Made by a program: the position numbers and the translations under genes | In this document: one piece after another, positions 26,162 to 33,725 of the stretch | How positions within the stretch are numbered: position 1 is the first letter of the stretch | Layout: each line of letters begins with the position of its first letter | Assembly: GCA_030583905.1 (NCBI GenBank) | Contig: CP129481.1 | Span: forward strand, 3,998,136 to 4,062,135 | Direction of reading: 5' to 3' | DNA length: 64,000 bases | Source: Anaerolineales bacterium | Lineage (GTDB): Bacteria; Chloroflexota; Anaerolineae; Anaerolineales; Villigracilaceae | Notes under the pieces: model-generated | The model's input: the letters and a program-made list of their open reading frames with translations, nothing else | Told to the model about the DNA's origin: nothing | The model's database searches: none

Positions 26162-27067
26162 TCAGGCAGTGGAAGCAGTTGCAGCGTCCTGTCTTCGAGC
26201 CTCAGCCGCCATTTCTGTGATCTCACGAATATCTGCAAAAGCATACACATCAGGAGAGATCATTCCCGCAGAGAAGGTCATGAACCCCACCTTCTCCACG
26301 CCGCCCTCCGGCTTCGGAGCCTGGATGAAGCCCTGCTGACGGTCAATGAAATTGTAGTGGCTCTGCACTTCTTCCGCAAAGCGTTCCTTCACCTTCTGCC
26401 GGATGTTCGGAGCCGCTTCCTTCGTTGTGATGATAATGAAGTTATCGCCTCCGGCGTGACCGATAAAATCGCCCGTCGTACCGAGATCGTCCACCACCTC
26501 GCCGATCAGCATCGCTGCAAAACGCAGCACATCATCGCCTGCCACAAATCCGTACACATCCTTGAACGGCTCGAAGTTATTGACCCGCATATCCAACAGC
26601 GCCCAGTCCTTCTCGCGGATGATGCGGCGCAGTTGTTCCTCGATCAACCGTCCCGCCGGGAGACCGGAACGAGGATCGGTGAGGCTCTCCCTCTCCGAAC
26701 GGCGGATGGCTCCCTGCACGCGCAGTTTCAATTCTTCGATATCGAAAGGTTTGGTGATGTAATCATCCGCGCCAAGTTCGAGCCCCTGCAATTTGTCGCT
26801 GCGTTCATCCTTCTGCGTCAGGAAGATCACAGGGATGTGACTCGTGCGCATATTGGTGCGCAATGTGCGGCAGACCTCATAACCATCGATATCCGGCAGC
26901 ATGATGTCCAGCACAATTAAATGCGGGAGCACCTGCTTGGTCTTTTCCAAGGCATCGCGTCCGCGGTTCGCCACATCCACATCATACTGAAGACCCGAGA
27001 AATAGATTTTGAGCATGTTGGCGATGTCGGGATCATCTTCCACTACCAAAAGACGAGCGTTACCCAT
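26162..27067 (-). CDS. Response regulator with degenerate GGDEF domain
   Basis: These 301 residues contain an intact receiver (about 1-120; phosphoacceptor in LIVLDIMLPD, Lys in YITKPFD) and a GGDEF-like domain (about 130-285). Its motif reads GGDNF in place of GGDEF, and the DxLTGLxNR-like opening reads DPRSGLPAGR. Loss of the key Glu makes diguanylate cyclase activity unlikely; it may bind c-di-GMP or GTP, or act structurally. The start at 27067 follows GGAGG with a 6-base gap and is preferred over an ATG eight codons upstream. The giant kinase gene starts 20 bases after the stop, so this is a probable target or regulator of it. Confidence 0.88.
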   Translation of the reverse strand: MGNARLLVVEDDPDIANMLKIYFSGLQYDVDVANRGRDALEKTKQVLPHLIVLDIMLPDIDGYEVCRTLRTNMRTSHIPVIFLTQKDERSDKLQGLELGADDYITKPFDIEELKLRVQGAIRRSERESLTDPRSGLPAGRLIEEQLRRIIREKDWALLDMRVNNFEPFKDVYGFVAGDDVLRFAAMLIGEVVDDLGTTGDFIGHAGGDNFIIITTKEAAPNIRQKVKERFAEEVQSHYNFIDRQQGFIQAPKPEGGVEKVGFMTFSAGMISPDVYAFADIREITEMAAEARRQDAATASTA

Positions 27068-27139
27068 ATAAGCCTCCTGCCGCTTTTCCAATTTTCATGT
27101 TGAAATTTCGAGCAAACCATATCATTTCAATGCGATCCT

Positions 27140-28243
27140 TTAATGCGGCTCTTTTCGTTGCACCCGTTTCCCTTTACGGGCATTTCTTCGGATGATTTCG
27201 ATCTGTTCTTCCGTTACCTCACGCTCGAACGAACGGAACCCGCTCATGCGAAAACCATGTCGTTCCGCAATGGCTGTGATCTCCTGCACGCGCTCGAGCG
27301 TAATATCCTTGCCGATGGTGTAATCCTCGAAGCGCCCTTCCAGCGCGAGCGCAATGGTCTCCGCCATGCAGGCATACGCCTTGCCTTCGGGAAAACCGAA
27401 ATTAAAATGGAAATCCACGGGACCTGGCACATCCACCATGCCGCCGTCAATCACTAATATATCATCTCTCACCGCCGCCACCATTGCAGAAACATCACGA
27501 GGGCGCGCCACGTCACAAACCACGCTCCCCGCCTGCAAATGTTCCGGGCGGATGACATCATGGATCGAACTGGTAACGGTCAGGATCAACTGCGCTTCCC
27601 GTAAAATATCCATTTTTGTGCCGATGCAAACCTCGCCTCGCGACTTAAGCTGAAGCCTGTCTCGCAGTTCTTCGAGCTTCTTTTCGTCCCGGGCGATGAG
27701 CAGAGTCCGGGCTGCCTCACCAGCCAACAGGTCCGCGCAGACGCGCCCAATGGCTCCCGTAGCACCGATAACGGCAACCGTCGCATCCGACATTTTAATG
27801 TCCATGACCTTCGCCGCGTCCCGAATGGCTTGCACCGCCATTGCCACGGTGTACGAGTCGCCGGTGGTGACGGGAACGTCCAGCGCGCCGGCAATGGTCA
27901 CTCCGGCGTCACCGACCACCGAGGTGAACGCGCCCAGACCGAGAATATCCGCACCGAGGCGTTCCGCCATGCGCCCCGTCTGGATAATTTTACGATAGAC
28001 CGTACGCTCAGGCAACTGCATCATGCGGCGCGGAGTGTATGGACAGGCAATGAACCAGCCTTTAATGACCTTGCCTGTGGCTTGAGATGTAATGCCTTCG
28101 ATCTCCGAAAGATAGACTGGAGGAAAGAAGGTGGAAAAAAAATCGATCTGCGGTTCTGAAAGTACCTTGCCTAAAAATGGAAACTTGCGGCTTACATCGC
28201 GCTTGGGGTCAATGGGGTGAATGATGAAGGCGAAGCTATCCAT
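27140..28243 (-). CDS. Rossmann-fold protein resembling long-chain acyl-ACP reductase
   Basis: The 367 residues resemble cyanobacterial acyl-ACP reductase (AAR), which makes fatty aldehydes with NADPH. Shared features are an N-terminal acyl-binding-like part with ITSQATGKVIKGWFI and LGLGAFTSVVGDAG, then TTGDSYTVAMAV, and a nucleotide-binding GATGAIG loop (160-166). A Cys at 243 (SVVCDVARP) lies near the position of the catalytic Cys of AAR. It is longer at the C-terminus than AAR. It could also be a related quinate/shikimate-like dehydrogenase, so the acyl substrate is inference. It sits between the beta-helix gene and the degenerate GGDEF gene on one strand. Confidence 0.7.
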   Translation of the reverse strand: MDSFAFIIHPIDPKRDVSRKFPFLGKVLSEPQIDFFSTFFPPVYLSEIEGITSQATGKVIKGWFIACPYTPRRMMQLPERTVYRKIIQTGRMAERLGADILGLGAFTSVVGDAGVTIAGALDVPVTTGDSYTVAMAVQAIRDAAKVMDIKMSDATVAVIGATGAIGRVCADLLAGEAARTLLIARDEKKLEELRDRLQLKSRGEVCIGTKMDILREAQLILTVTSSIHDVIRPEHLQAGSVVCDVARPRDVSAMVAAVRDDILVIDGGMVDVPGPVDFHFNFGFPEGKAYACMAETIALALEGRFEDYTIGKDITLERVQEITAIAERHGFRMSGFRSFEREVTEEQIEIIRRNARKGKRVQRKEPH

Positions 28244-28264
28244 ATGGTGACTGGGCTGAATCGC

Positions 28265-29542
28265 TTACCATGACTCTGCCTCGGCTTTCTTATCTGGATG
28301 ATAGGGCGTTTGATGCAGGTGGGCGAGTTTCCAGTTATGGTGGTCGCTCTGGTCGAAGGTGATGTCGCGGTCGATCACACGGCGTTCGGCGGAAGCCGCC
28401 AGTACCACATCCGATTCGATGGTGCGCGCCGGGTAGATGATCATGCCCGAGCCGATGCGGCAATTGTGCCCTACGCAACCGCCCAACACCGGGCGATTGG
28501 AAGGGCTTAAGTTCCCATGCCCATCTCGTGCGCGGATCGGGATGGGAATCAGGTTGTAATCCGTCCAAGTAGAGCCCGCGCCGATAAAGGTATTCCGCCC
28601 GATCACGCACATTTGCAGACAGGTATTCTGCGCCACCATGCTGTTCTCCATGAGGGTGGTCATGAACAGGGCAGTACGGAACGGAAGAAAAGCCCCGTCA
28701 CCCACCACGGAGAGCATCAATTGGACATCCTGTGAAACATTGACGTTGCTCCCGATGACACAATTCTCAATGACAGCCCCGGCATTGATGGTGACATTAT
28801 CACCGATGATGGTCGGTCCGTGGATAACGGCGCTGGGATCGATCACACAGCCCTTGCCGATCTTCACCAATTCCGAGCATTCCAGCACCTGCCGCCCTTC
28901 ATAAATTGCCTTTCCGAGGATCTTTACTTTGAAACCCAGATCTTCATTGAGGCGCTTCTCAAAACGCGCCCCGCGCGCGAACTGACTGAACACCATATCT
29001 GCAATGAAAACGTGCACCCAGGTATCGATCGCCATCAGCGCGCGTAAAGGGACCTGGAAGACCAGGTCGCCGCTTTGGTCACCCATATAGGTGGGAACGT
29101 GATAATAACCGATCTCACGCGCCTGAAGATCGATGACCAGCGGCTCGGCATCTGCCACAGGTCCGTTCGGGTAATACCACAAGTCCGCCAGATACAAGTC
29201 TCCTGCCGGGGTATAGGATGAGGAAAGGGGAAGCGCGTGTTCACGGAAGGCAGGGTCCTCCGCACGAAACGCCGCCCGGACAGGGCGTTTGCGCTTCACG
29301 GCTTTTGCCATGAATTCCTTGATGTAATTTTCGTCGAAAAAGAGATTGTCGCGATAGACAATGGTCGGCTCGCGCACCGGCTGAAGGCGGTCTCCCTGCT
29401 TCAGTTCCATCTCACGGGTCACGTATGGAGCAAGCAGGTTGCGCTGGTGCAGCCAGAGCGGCGAGTTCTGAATCCGCAAATCACGCGCAGGCTCGCAAAA
29501 TGGCATGATCGGGGTCTGCGCGTTGAGGATGATCTTGAGCAT
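28265..29542 (-). CDS. Left-handed beta-helix (hexapeptide-repeat) protein
   Basis: This 425-residue protein has a novel-looking N-terminal half (about 1-200) and a hexapeptide-repeat left-handed beta-helix (about 205-385). The helix is visible as repeated [LIV]GxxxxI steps such as IGKGCVIDPSAVI, IGDNVTINAGAVI, VIGSNVNVS and IGRNTFIGAGS. The family includes acyltransferases and nucleotidyltransferase partners such as GlmU, but no catalytic His could be assigned with confidence. A TATAAT box (29554-29549) lies six bases before the ATG at 29542 without a Shine-Dalgarno site, so transcription may restart here within the block. The AAR-like gene follows after 21 bases. Confidence 0.82.
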   Translation of the reverse strand: MLKIILNAQTPIMPFCEPARDLRIQNSPLWLHQRNLLAPYVTREMELKQGDRLQPVREPTIVYRDNLFFDENYIKEFMAKAVKRKRPVRAAFRAEDPAFREHALPLSSSYTPAGDLYLADLWYYPNGPVADAEPLVIDLQAREIGYYHVPTYMGDQSGDLVFQVPLRALMAIDTWVHVFIADMVFSQFARGARFEKRLNEDLGFKVKILGKAIYEGRQVLECSELVKIGKGCVIDPSAVIHGPTIIGDNVTINAGAVIENCVIGSNVNVSQDVQLMLSVVGDGAFLPFRTALFMTTLMENSMVAQNTCLQMCVIGRNTFIGAGSTWTDYNLIPIPIRARDGHGNLSPSNRPVLGGCVGHNCRIGSGMIIYPARTIESDVVLAASAERRVIDRDITFDQSDHHNWKLAHLHQTPYHPDKKAEAESW

Positions 29543-29610
29543 AGTTGGATTATAAATCAAAGCATGGGAGAAAACGTACCGCAGAGCAAAACAAAATTGT
29601 TATTAAAAGC

Positions 29611-30234
29611 CTAGGAAAGCGGGGTTTTGTACACCAAAATGGTGCAGTTCGAGTCGCCTCGCGCAATACAGGCGGTCTCCTCTACATTAAAGACCTTCCC
29701 CCCGCTCAGCCAATACAAGGCTTCCTGCAATAGACCCACCGCCAGATGACAGATCGGTTCATCCGCTTTGCGCTCCCAGCACAGCGGACAACGCTCGATA
29801 TGCCAAAAAATAGTGTTATCGGTCTCTTCCACCCGCACGCGCTGGTCAGTATGTTTATTAAACAACTCTGCAAACGATCGGGCTCCCACACGCAGTTTTG
29901 TAGTCAACGGTAGAAGGCGAAATGCAACTTCTGTCAGACCGAGCATGGAGCCATATTCCTTAAGACCATACTTGAAGCTGGCACGCCCCGTCCGCAGCGC
30001 CAATCCCCGCCCCCCTCGCGGGCCGTATGCCTGCTCCAACGTCCCAAGCAGGAGACTCACCTTTTCAAAGGAAAAGGACTTCTCTGCTTTTGACGGCGGG
30101 TAGTTCTGAATCAAATCATCCAATTCAGCAAGGTGCAGGATGGCGTCCACCCCGCCTTTGCTGATCACTTCCTCCATGCCAAGCAGGATGATCCTCCCCA
30201 TTTTCTGCGGATAAAAGAATTCATCATTGTTCAT
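29611..30234 (-). CDS. V4R (4-vinyl reductase-like) domain protein
   Basis: This 207-residue protein has a C-terminal V4R domain, seen from HIERCPLCWERKADEPICHLAVGLLQEALYWLSGG to ACIARGDSNCTILV. The spaced Cys and His residues are typical of the small-molecule and metal-binding pocket. V4R domains bind hydrophobic or aromatic ligands and often act as sensors. The N-terminal half (about 1-110) is helical and unassigned. The start overlaps the hydrolase stop by four bases (ATGA), so the two are translationally coupled. It may sense the product or substrate of the hydrolase; that is inference. Confidence 0.85.
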   Translation of the reverse strand: MNNDEFFYPQKMGRIILLGMEEVISKGGVDAILHLAELDDLIQNYPPSKAEKSFSFEKVSLLLGTLEQAYGPRGGRGLALRTGRASFKYGLKEYGSMLGLTEVAFRLLPLTTKLRVGARSFAELFNKHTDQRVRVEETDNTIFWHIERCPLCWERKADEPICHLAVGLLQEALYWLSGGKVFNVEETACIARGDSNCTILVYKTPLS

Positions 30235-31031
30235 GAGGCTGGGATGTCCTCATCGAGAAATTTTTTTAACTTCAGGGTGAATTCGGTCGGTTCTTCCAGC
30301 ATCGGAAAATGCCCCGCCCGGGCGAATCGCTCGATCCTGGCGTGCGGCATCCCGTTCAACATGGGCTGCCATTGCATCGGATGGACGATCACATCCTTGT
30401 CACCGTAGATACCAAGGGATGGGACTTTGATCTGCGGGAGTACAGGTGTCAGGTCCGTGCGGCGAAGCGAAGCGATGGAGAGCAGGAAAGATTCCACCGT
30501 AGTACGGGACAGGTCGCGGTCCATCATATCCGGGAAACGCGGGTCGCTGCAAATCACGCGGGAGTAATAATATTTCATGAATGCGCGGAAGGGTCCCATC
30601 ATATTGAACAGCATGAAAGCGATGGAACGATACCCAGCGAGTTTGAGCAAAGGTGCCAGGGACGAACCCACTATGGGCGAGCCGACCACTACCACCTTGC
30701 TAACACGATCCGGATATTGATGTGCGACCGAAAGACTGACCGTTCCACCCATGCTGTGTCCCACCAGCGGCGCGTGGACGATCCCCAACTGTTCCATGAA
30801 TTGATTGACCAGGCTGACAAAATCAGAAACAGCATAGGTTTCGCGCTTCTTTCCTGATTCACCGAACCCCCAAAAATCCAGTGCGTAGGTGCGATAGAAT
30901 GCGCCCAAATATGCCATGGTCTCCTGCCACAGCCCCCATGAGCCAAGCCATCCATGCAAAAGTATGACGGGGCGTCCGCGCCCGTATACTTCGTAATGAA
31001 CTATTCCCTGATCAGTGGTGATGGAAGACAC
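30231..31031 (-). CDS. Alpha/beta hydrolase with canonical Ser nucleophile
   Basis: This 266-residue hydrolase shows LHGWLGSWG (oxyanion loop, about 24-32), GHSMGG (nucleophile Ser, about 95-100), an acid candidate in YGDKDVIV and the His in AGHFPMLEEP. All members of a Ser-Asp-His triad are present, unlike the paralogue at 17550-18338. It is probably an esterase, thioesterase or lactonase; the substrate is unknown. The start is a GTG at 31031, 20 bases after the GTPase stop, and its stop overlaps the V4R start. Confidence 0.88.
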   Translation of the reverse strand: MSSITTDQGIVHYEVYGRGRPVILLHGWLGSWGLWQETMAYLGAFYRTYALDFWGFGESGKKRETYAVSDFVSLVNQFMEQLGIVHAPLVGHSMGGTVSLSVAHQYPDRVSKVVVVGSPIVGSSLAPLLKLAGYRSIAFMLFNMMGPFRAFMKYYYSRVICSDPRFPDMMDRDLSRTTVESFLLSIASLRRTDLTPVLPQIKVPSLGIYGDKDVIVHPMQWQPMLNGMPHARIERFARAGHFPMLEEPTEFTLKLKKFLDEDIPAS

Positions 31032-31051
31032 AGCAACGTTTAACCCGCCCC

Positions 31052-31591
31052 CTATTTTCCGGATTCCATTTCCTGCAAGATGCTGTATAAAAGTTCCAGC
31101 AAAACCTTTTTCACTGTTTTCCGGTCGGTGGCAATGCAGGGAAGCAGTTTTGTATTCTTATCCAAACGGAGGGCATGACGCATGTCCTCGAGTTCCCAGG
31201 AATCTTCCATATCCTGCTTGTTTGCAGCAACGACGAATGGCGTGGGCGCATAGGCGCGGAAAGTTTCGAGGATCGAACGCGCCTCGCGGAAGGTTTCCGG
31301 GCGGGTGCTGTCCACCATGACGATAAAGCCAAGCATCCCCTCCGAAAGGATCTCCCACATGAAATCAAAACGTTTCTGACCGGGCGTGCCGAAAAGATAC
31401 AGAACCAAATCATCATCGACCGTGATGCGACCAAAATCCATGGCAACCGTGGTCGCAGATTTGACGTTGCGTTCCTCTTCGGATGAGATCTTACGCTCCG
31501 TGGCAACAACATCAATTTCGCTGACAGACTGAATAAACTGCGTCTTGCCTGCGCTGAATGGACCTGTCACTACCATTTTGACCGTTTGCAT
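31052..31591 (-). CDS. Ras-like small GTPase of the MglA/conservon type
   Basis: This 179-residue GTPase has a P-loop GPFSAGKT (about 10-17), a Thr switch I region, a G3 motif reading FGTPGQKRF and G4 NKQD. In G3 the usual Asp of DxxG is Gly, a change seen in some prokaryotic small GTPases. It probably works as a molecular switch with a partner from the neighbouring DUF4388 gene, 31 bases upstream, as such pairs recur in bacteria. AAAGGA precedes the ATG. The downstream effector is not evident. Confidence 0.9.
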   Translation of the reverse strand: MQTVKMVVTGPFSAGKTQFIQSVSEIDVVATERKISSEEERNVKSATTVAMDFGRITVDDDLVLYLFGTPGQKRFDFMWEILSEGMLGFIVMVDSTRPETFREARSILETFRAYAPTPFVVAANKQDMEDSWELEDMRHALRLDKNTKLLPCIATDRKTVKKVLLELLYSILQEMESGK

Positions 31592-31622
31592 AATAATTCC
31601 TATCCTTTCGACCGTGGGGACA

Positions 31623-32429
31623 TTATAGTTTTCGAATGCGGCCGATTAGTTTATTAATCAATGATTTCTGTTCTTCTTTATCCTGCGTTGGGAACATCTT
31701 CGGATTCGGCTGGACAGGGGCATTAGCGGGGCGCACCAACTCCACCAGACCCGCCTGCAAAAGTCCATAGACGATCCTGCGGATCTCCGCTTCGGTCAAC
31801 TTGTTCGTGCCCGCGATCTGACGCATCGTATTCTTCGGGTCAACGAACTTGACGACCTTCCATTCATCCACGCTTAAATTGACATTGGTGAGTGGACGTT
31901 CAGTGAACTTGAGCGCCATATCCAGGCTGGGAATTTCATCCTGCAATTGCTCCAGTTCGCGCAACTGACGCGAACCTTCGATGATGATATTCTCCAGGTC
32001 GAGCCGCACATTGATGCGGTCATCGGGAGGAAGCATATCGTTCTCGAAACGGAACACCCCTTCGACCCACGTAAACAAACGGCGTACAACATCCGTAAAA
32101 TGAGATTGCAAATTCAGCAGGATATCATCCTGCGAAACATAGCCGGCATTGATGAGCAGCAAGCCAAGTTCCTTGTCGGTCATCTGACCAGCGCGGTCTG
32201 CGATGGCACGGTATTGATTGGCATTGATCTTGTTCGCCTTATGCAGAACATATGCCAGGCTGCTGTCGTCCTTGCCGATGCGGGCATACGCCAGTTTCCC
32301 CTCACGAAAGGAAACGTACGCCTGCTCAGACACCCCATCCACAACCAGCGTTCCCGTCTTGCTCGCAAGGTTTATTAGATTAAGAAGTTGTGTGACCGTA
32401 AAATCGCGTAAATTTCCACGCAGAGCCAT
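31623..32429 (-). CDS. DUF4388 (PATAN-like) protein
   Basis: This 268-residue protein opens with the DUF4388 signature LRGNLRDFTVTQLLNLINLASKTGTLVV and EQAYVSFREGKLAYARI (about 3-55). A central helical region and a C-terminal winged-helix-like part follow (DPKNTMRQIAGTNKLTEAEIRRIVYGLLQAGLVELV). DUF4388 domains occur next to small GTPases and in signalling proteins, suggesting an adaptor or effector role. It is the first gene of the co-directional block, with GAGGACAC before the ATG. No promoter with a good -35 box is visible upstream. Confidence 0.88.
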   Translation of the reverse strand: MALRGNLRDFTVTQLLNLINLASKTGTLVVDGVSEQAYVSFREGKLAYARIGKDDSSLAYVLHKANKINANQYRAIADRAGQMTDKELGLLLINAGYVSQDDILLNLQSHFTDVVRRLFTWVEGVFRFENDMLPPDDRINVRLDLENIIIEGSRQLRELEQLQDEIPSLDMALKFTERPLTNVNLSVDEWKVVKFVDPKNTMRQIAGTNKLTEAEIRRIVYGLLQAGLVELVRPANAPVQPNPKMFPTQDKEEQKSLINKLIGRIRKL

Positions 32430-32563
32430 GTGTCCTCTACCTACCCTCCAAAAGGGATAGTTGGAAAATTATACTTGCAAGGGGATATTGCGTCAATTAA
32501 CCATCCTTGCACTCTTGTTTGGAAACGGAAACCAGTCAAATCATTTGATTTTCGCATTCACAG

Positions 32564-33172
32564 TCATTTCAACAACCGCTTCAATTGGCGCATGGCATCC
32601 TGCGGATCCTTGAACAGGACTCCCTGCATTCCGACCTGTTGACAGGCTTCAATATTGGCAGGGACATCGTCCACAAAGACCGCCTCATTTGCCTTGACCT
32701 GAGCCTGCTCCAACGCAAGACGGTATATCTCCACCCCGGGCTTTGCCGCCTTGACCTCCGCCGAGATGATGACCGTATCGAAGACTGCGAGCAAATCGTT
32801 CTTTTCGAGATACGCGCGCATACCGTCCCAGGCATTCGAAATGAGACCCACATGGAATTTCCCGCGCAGGGATCGAATAAAGTCGACAAATTCGCGGTCG
32901 ATCACATCACCCGCATAGAACTCGGTTTTTATATTTTCGATCTCACCATTCTTGACCTTCAACCTACGCGCAACAGCCCGCCAGTGTTCATCTTCGCCGA
33001 TCGCGCCAACGGTAGCCTGTGCCGCTGTGCCGTTCGGTCCACCGCCGAAGACAATCTCGTCAATATCCGCATAATCCATGCCAAAGCGTTCGGCAAGACG
33101 CTGGCGCGGAGCCTGATGTTCGGTGCGCTGGATGACACCGCCATAATCAAAAAATACTGCCCGAATGGTCAT
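32564..33172 (-). CDS. HAD-superfamily hydrolase
   Basis: This 202-residue HAD-family protein has motif I FFDYGGVIQ (nucleophile Asp near residue 9), motif II GLISNAW, motif III Lys in AAKPGVEIY and motif IV VFVDDVPANIEA. In motif I the second catalytic Asp is replaced by Gly, as in many HAD-IA members of the FDxGGV type. It is probably a phosphatase of a small metabolite, or an epoxide-hydrolase-N-like member. AAAGGAAAAT lies upstream of the ATG. It stands apart from the preceding block by 134 bases in which I see nothing notable. Confidence 0.88.
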   Translation of the reverse strand: MTIRAVFFDYGGVIQRTEHQAPRQRLAERFGMDYADIDEIVFGGGPNGTAAQATVGAIGEDEHWRAVARRLKVKNGEIENIKTEFYAGDVIDREFVDFIRSLRGKFHVGLISNAWDGMRAYLEKNDLLAVFDTVIISAEVKAAKPGVEIYRLALEQAQVKANEAVFVDDVPANIEACQQVGMQGVLFKDPQDAMRQLKRLLK

Positions 33173-33192
33173 GTCATTTTCCTTTTCTCGTC

Positions 33193-33229
33193 ATAAAAAA
33201 AGCCCGCAGGCAAAAACAAACCTGCGGGT
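33193..33229 (-). terminator. Terminator after the zinc-ribbon gene
   Basis: Stem CCCGCAGG / CCTGCGGG with an A-rich loop is followed on the minus strand by a run of seven T residues. Confidence 0.88.
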
Positions 33230-33249
33230 TGATCGTTCCATCCAAGTCG

Positions 33250-33696
33250 TTACTTCTTCTTGTCCTTTGCGGATGTCTTTTTCGCAGGGGACGAGGTCTT
33301 GGAAGAAGGGCTTTTCTTCGCAACATCAGATTTCGAAGCGTCGGGCTTCTTCTGTGCGGATGATTTTGCAGTTTCGCCAGCCGTCTTCTTGCCGGAAACC
33401 GCTTTGACAGTTTTCTTCACCGTTTTCGCAACAGGCTCGGTTTTCAGGGACGTGGCAGCAGGCGCCGGTTCTTTTGCTGCTGTCTCCGCGGCGGCAGCCT
33501 GCTGTTTGGCAGCTTCACGCCAGTTTGGAAAGAAAAGTTCCATGCGCTGGCGGGAGATCGAGTTGGCGCGGCGGCAACGCGGACAATGCGCGTCATAGTG
33601 GTTCTGGTTCTTTTCGTTCATGATGACGAGCGCGGACAGCATTTCAACGCGGCTTAGGGTGAACGGAGTCTGGCAATAAAGGCAACGCAGATTCAT
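33250..33696 (-). CDS. Zinc-ribbon protein with Lys/Ala/Ser-rich tail
   Basis: This 148-residue protein has an N-terminal zinc ribbon made of CLYC (5-8) and CPRC (38-41). From about residue 62 a low-complexity, strongly basic tail follows, rich in Lys, Ala, Ser and Pro with repeated KK, AKK and PAKK words. The tail resembles histone H1-like or nucleic-acid-binding tails of bacterial proteins. DNA or RNA binding is therefore plausible but unproven. AAGGAGA precedes the ATG. The gene lies 29 bases downstream of the GNAT array on the same strand and may share its transcript. Confidence 0.82.
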   Translation of the reverse strand: MNLRCLYCQTPFTLSRVEMLSALVIMNEKNQNHYDAHCPRCRRANSISRQRMELFFPNWREAAKQQAAAAETAAKEPAPAATSLKTEPVAKTVKKTVKAVSGKKTAGETAKSSAQKKPDASKSDVAKKSPSSKTSSPAKKTSAKDKKK

Positions 33697-33725
33697 GGGT
33701 CTCTCCTTGGTGTGGAACCGTTTGT

